DNA of 7,626 nucleotides from positions 1 to 7,626 of the forward strand of contig CAIZHL010000466.1 of NCBI GenBank assembly GCA_903932755.1. The letters are read 5' to 3'. The stretch comes from an uncultured beta proteobacterium. GTDB taxonomy: Bacteria > Pseudomonadota > Gammaproteobacteria > Burkholderiales > Rhodocyclaceae. Of the stretch, positions 7,130 through 7,626 are shown piece by piece (position 1 is the stretch's first letter; each line of letters begins with the position of its first letter). Under the pieces are notes generated by a model. That model saw only the letters and a list, made by a program, of their open reading frames with translations. It did not search any database and was not told the origin of the DNA. Both the position numbers and the translations under genes were made by a program.

Positions 7130-7626
7130 ATGAAGACACTCATCTGCGGATCCATCGCCTACGACACCATCATGGTATTCGGCGACCGCTTCAAGAACCA
7201 CATCCTGCCCGAACAGATCCACATCCTCAATGTCGCCTTCCTGGTGCCGGACATGCGGCGCGAATTCGGCGGCTGCGCCGGCAACATCGCCTACAACCTC
7301 AAGCTGCTGGGCGGCGAACCGCTGATCATGGCCACCATCGGCGACGACAGCGCGCCCTACATGCACCGCCTCAAGCAGCTCGCGCTCGACGCCACCCACG
7401 TCAGGCATGTGCCCGACAGCTTTACGGCGCAGGCCTTCATCACCACCGACCTCGACGACAACCAGATCACCGCCTTCCATCCCGGCGCGATGAATTTCTC
7501 GCACCAGAATCACATCGCCGATGCCAAAGAGGTCGGACTCGGCATCATCTCGCCCGATGGCCGCGAGGGCATGCTGCAACATGCGCGCGAATTCCATGCG
7601 GCAGGCACCCCCTTCATTTTCGATCC
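7130..7626 (+). CDS. PfkB-family sugar or nucleoside kinase (N-terminal part, cut by window edge)
   Basis: Translation from the ATG at 7130 gives 165 complete codons with no stop before the window ends; family members have about 300, so roughly half is seen. It starts MKTLICGSIAYDTIMVF, the first strand of the ribokinase fold. Residues 47-71 fit the PfkB signature 1 exactly, from GGCAGN through to the Gly after MATI. TIGDD at 69-73 and the substrate-lid region about 20-45 also fit. The C-terminal half with the catalytic aspartate (signature 2) lies outside. Similar proteins are often labelled carbohydrate or adenosine kinase; the substrate cannot be assigned from this half. The gene starts 15 bases after the DUF3426 gene and is probably co-transcribed. 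The upstream gcgaaag is a weak ribosome site. Confidence 0.9.
   Translation, partial: MKTLICGSIAYDTIMVFGDRFKNHILPEQIHILNVAFLVPDMRREFGGCAGNIAYNLKLLGGEPLIMATIGDDSAPYMHRLKQLALDATHVRHVPDSFTAQAFITTDLDDNQITAFHPGAMNFSHQNHIADAKEVGLGIISPDGREGMLQHAREFHAAGTPFIFD

Noticed and set aside
6440..7597. Minus-strand open frame of 385 codons over the DUF3426 and kinase genes
   Set aside because: It spans two forward genes and their gap, and shows no recognisable motifs; the forward kinase frame matches the PfkB signature exactly.

Overview
This window looks like an ordinary core-genome segment of a GC-rich betaproteobacterium. I lean towards Rhodocyclales or a relative (Dechloromonas/Azoarcus-like), because the gene order aroQ-accB-accC-prmA followed by a zinc-ribbon/DUF3426 gene and a PfkB kinase gene, and the protein sequences themselves, resemble that group. 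The placement comes from memory and was not searched. I see no mobile element, tRNA, rRNA or CRISPR array.

Layout. Positions 1-50 hold what may be the last codons of a rightward gene. A 13-bp perfect hairpin at 52-80 follows and looks like a bidirectional terminator. The leftward gene mpl (120-1469) encodes the murein tripeptide ligase of cell-wall recycling. A 116-bp divergent promoter region (1470-1585) holds a candidate mpl -10 box and a nested inverted repeat. Everything to the right is on the + strand and tightly packed: a 201-residue protein of unknown function (1586-2191), a TlpA-like membrane-anchored thioredoxin (2188-2727, overlapping it by 4 bp), aroQ (2766-3254), accB (3309-3764), accC (3767-5131), prmA (5136-6047), a GTG-started zinc-ribbon/DUF3426 membrane protein (6041-7114, overlapping prmA by 7 bp) and the N-terminal half of a PfkB-family kinase (7130 to the window edge).

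How the genes work together. AccB and AccC are the biotin carrier and biotin carboxylase of acetyl-CoA carboxylase, the committed step of fatty acid synthesis; accA and accD are not here. AroQ is the third step of the shikimate pathway. PrmA methylates ribosomal protein L11. Mpl returns recycled murein peptide to peptidoglycan precursors. The run is best read as a growth-linked housekeeping cluster, with translational coupling at 2188-2191, 3764-3767 and 6041-6047.

I did not find a convincing new system. The parts least explained by known biology are the 201-residue protein, which carries a possible degenerate nucleotidyltransferase signature, the nested dyad between it and mpl, and the zinc-ribbon/DUF3426 protein translationally coupled to prmA.
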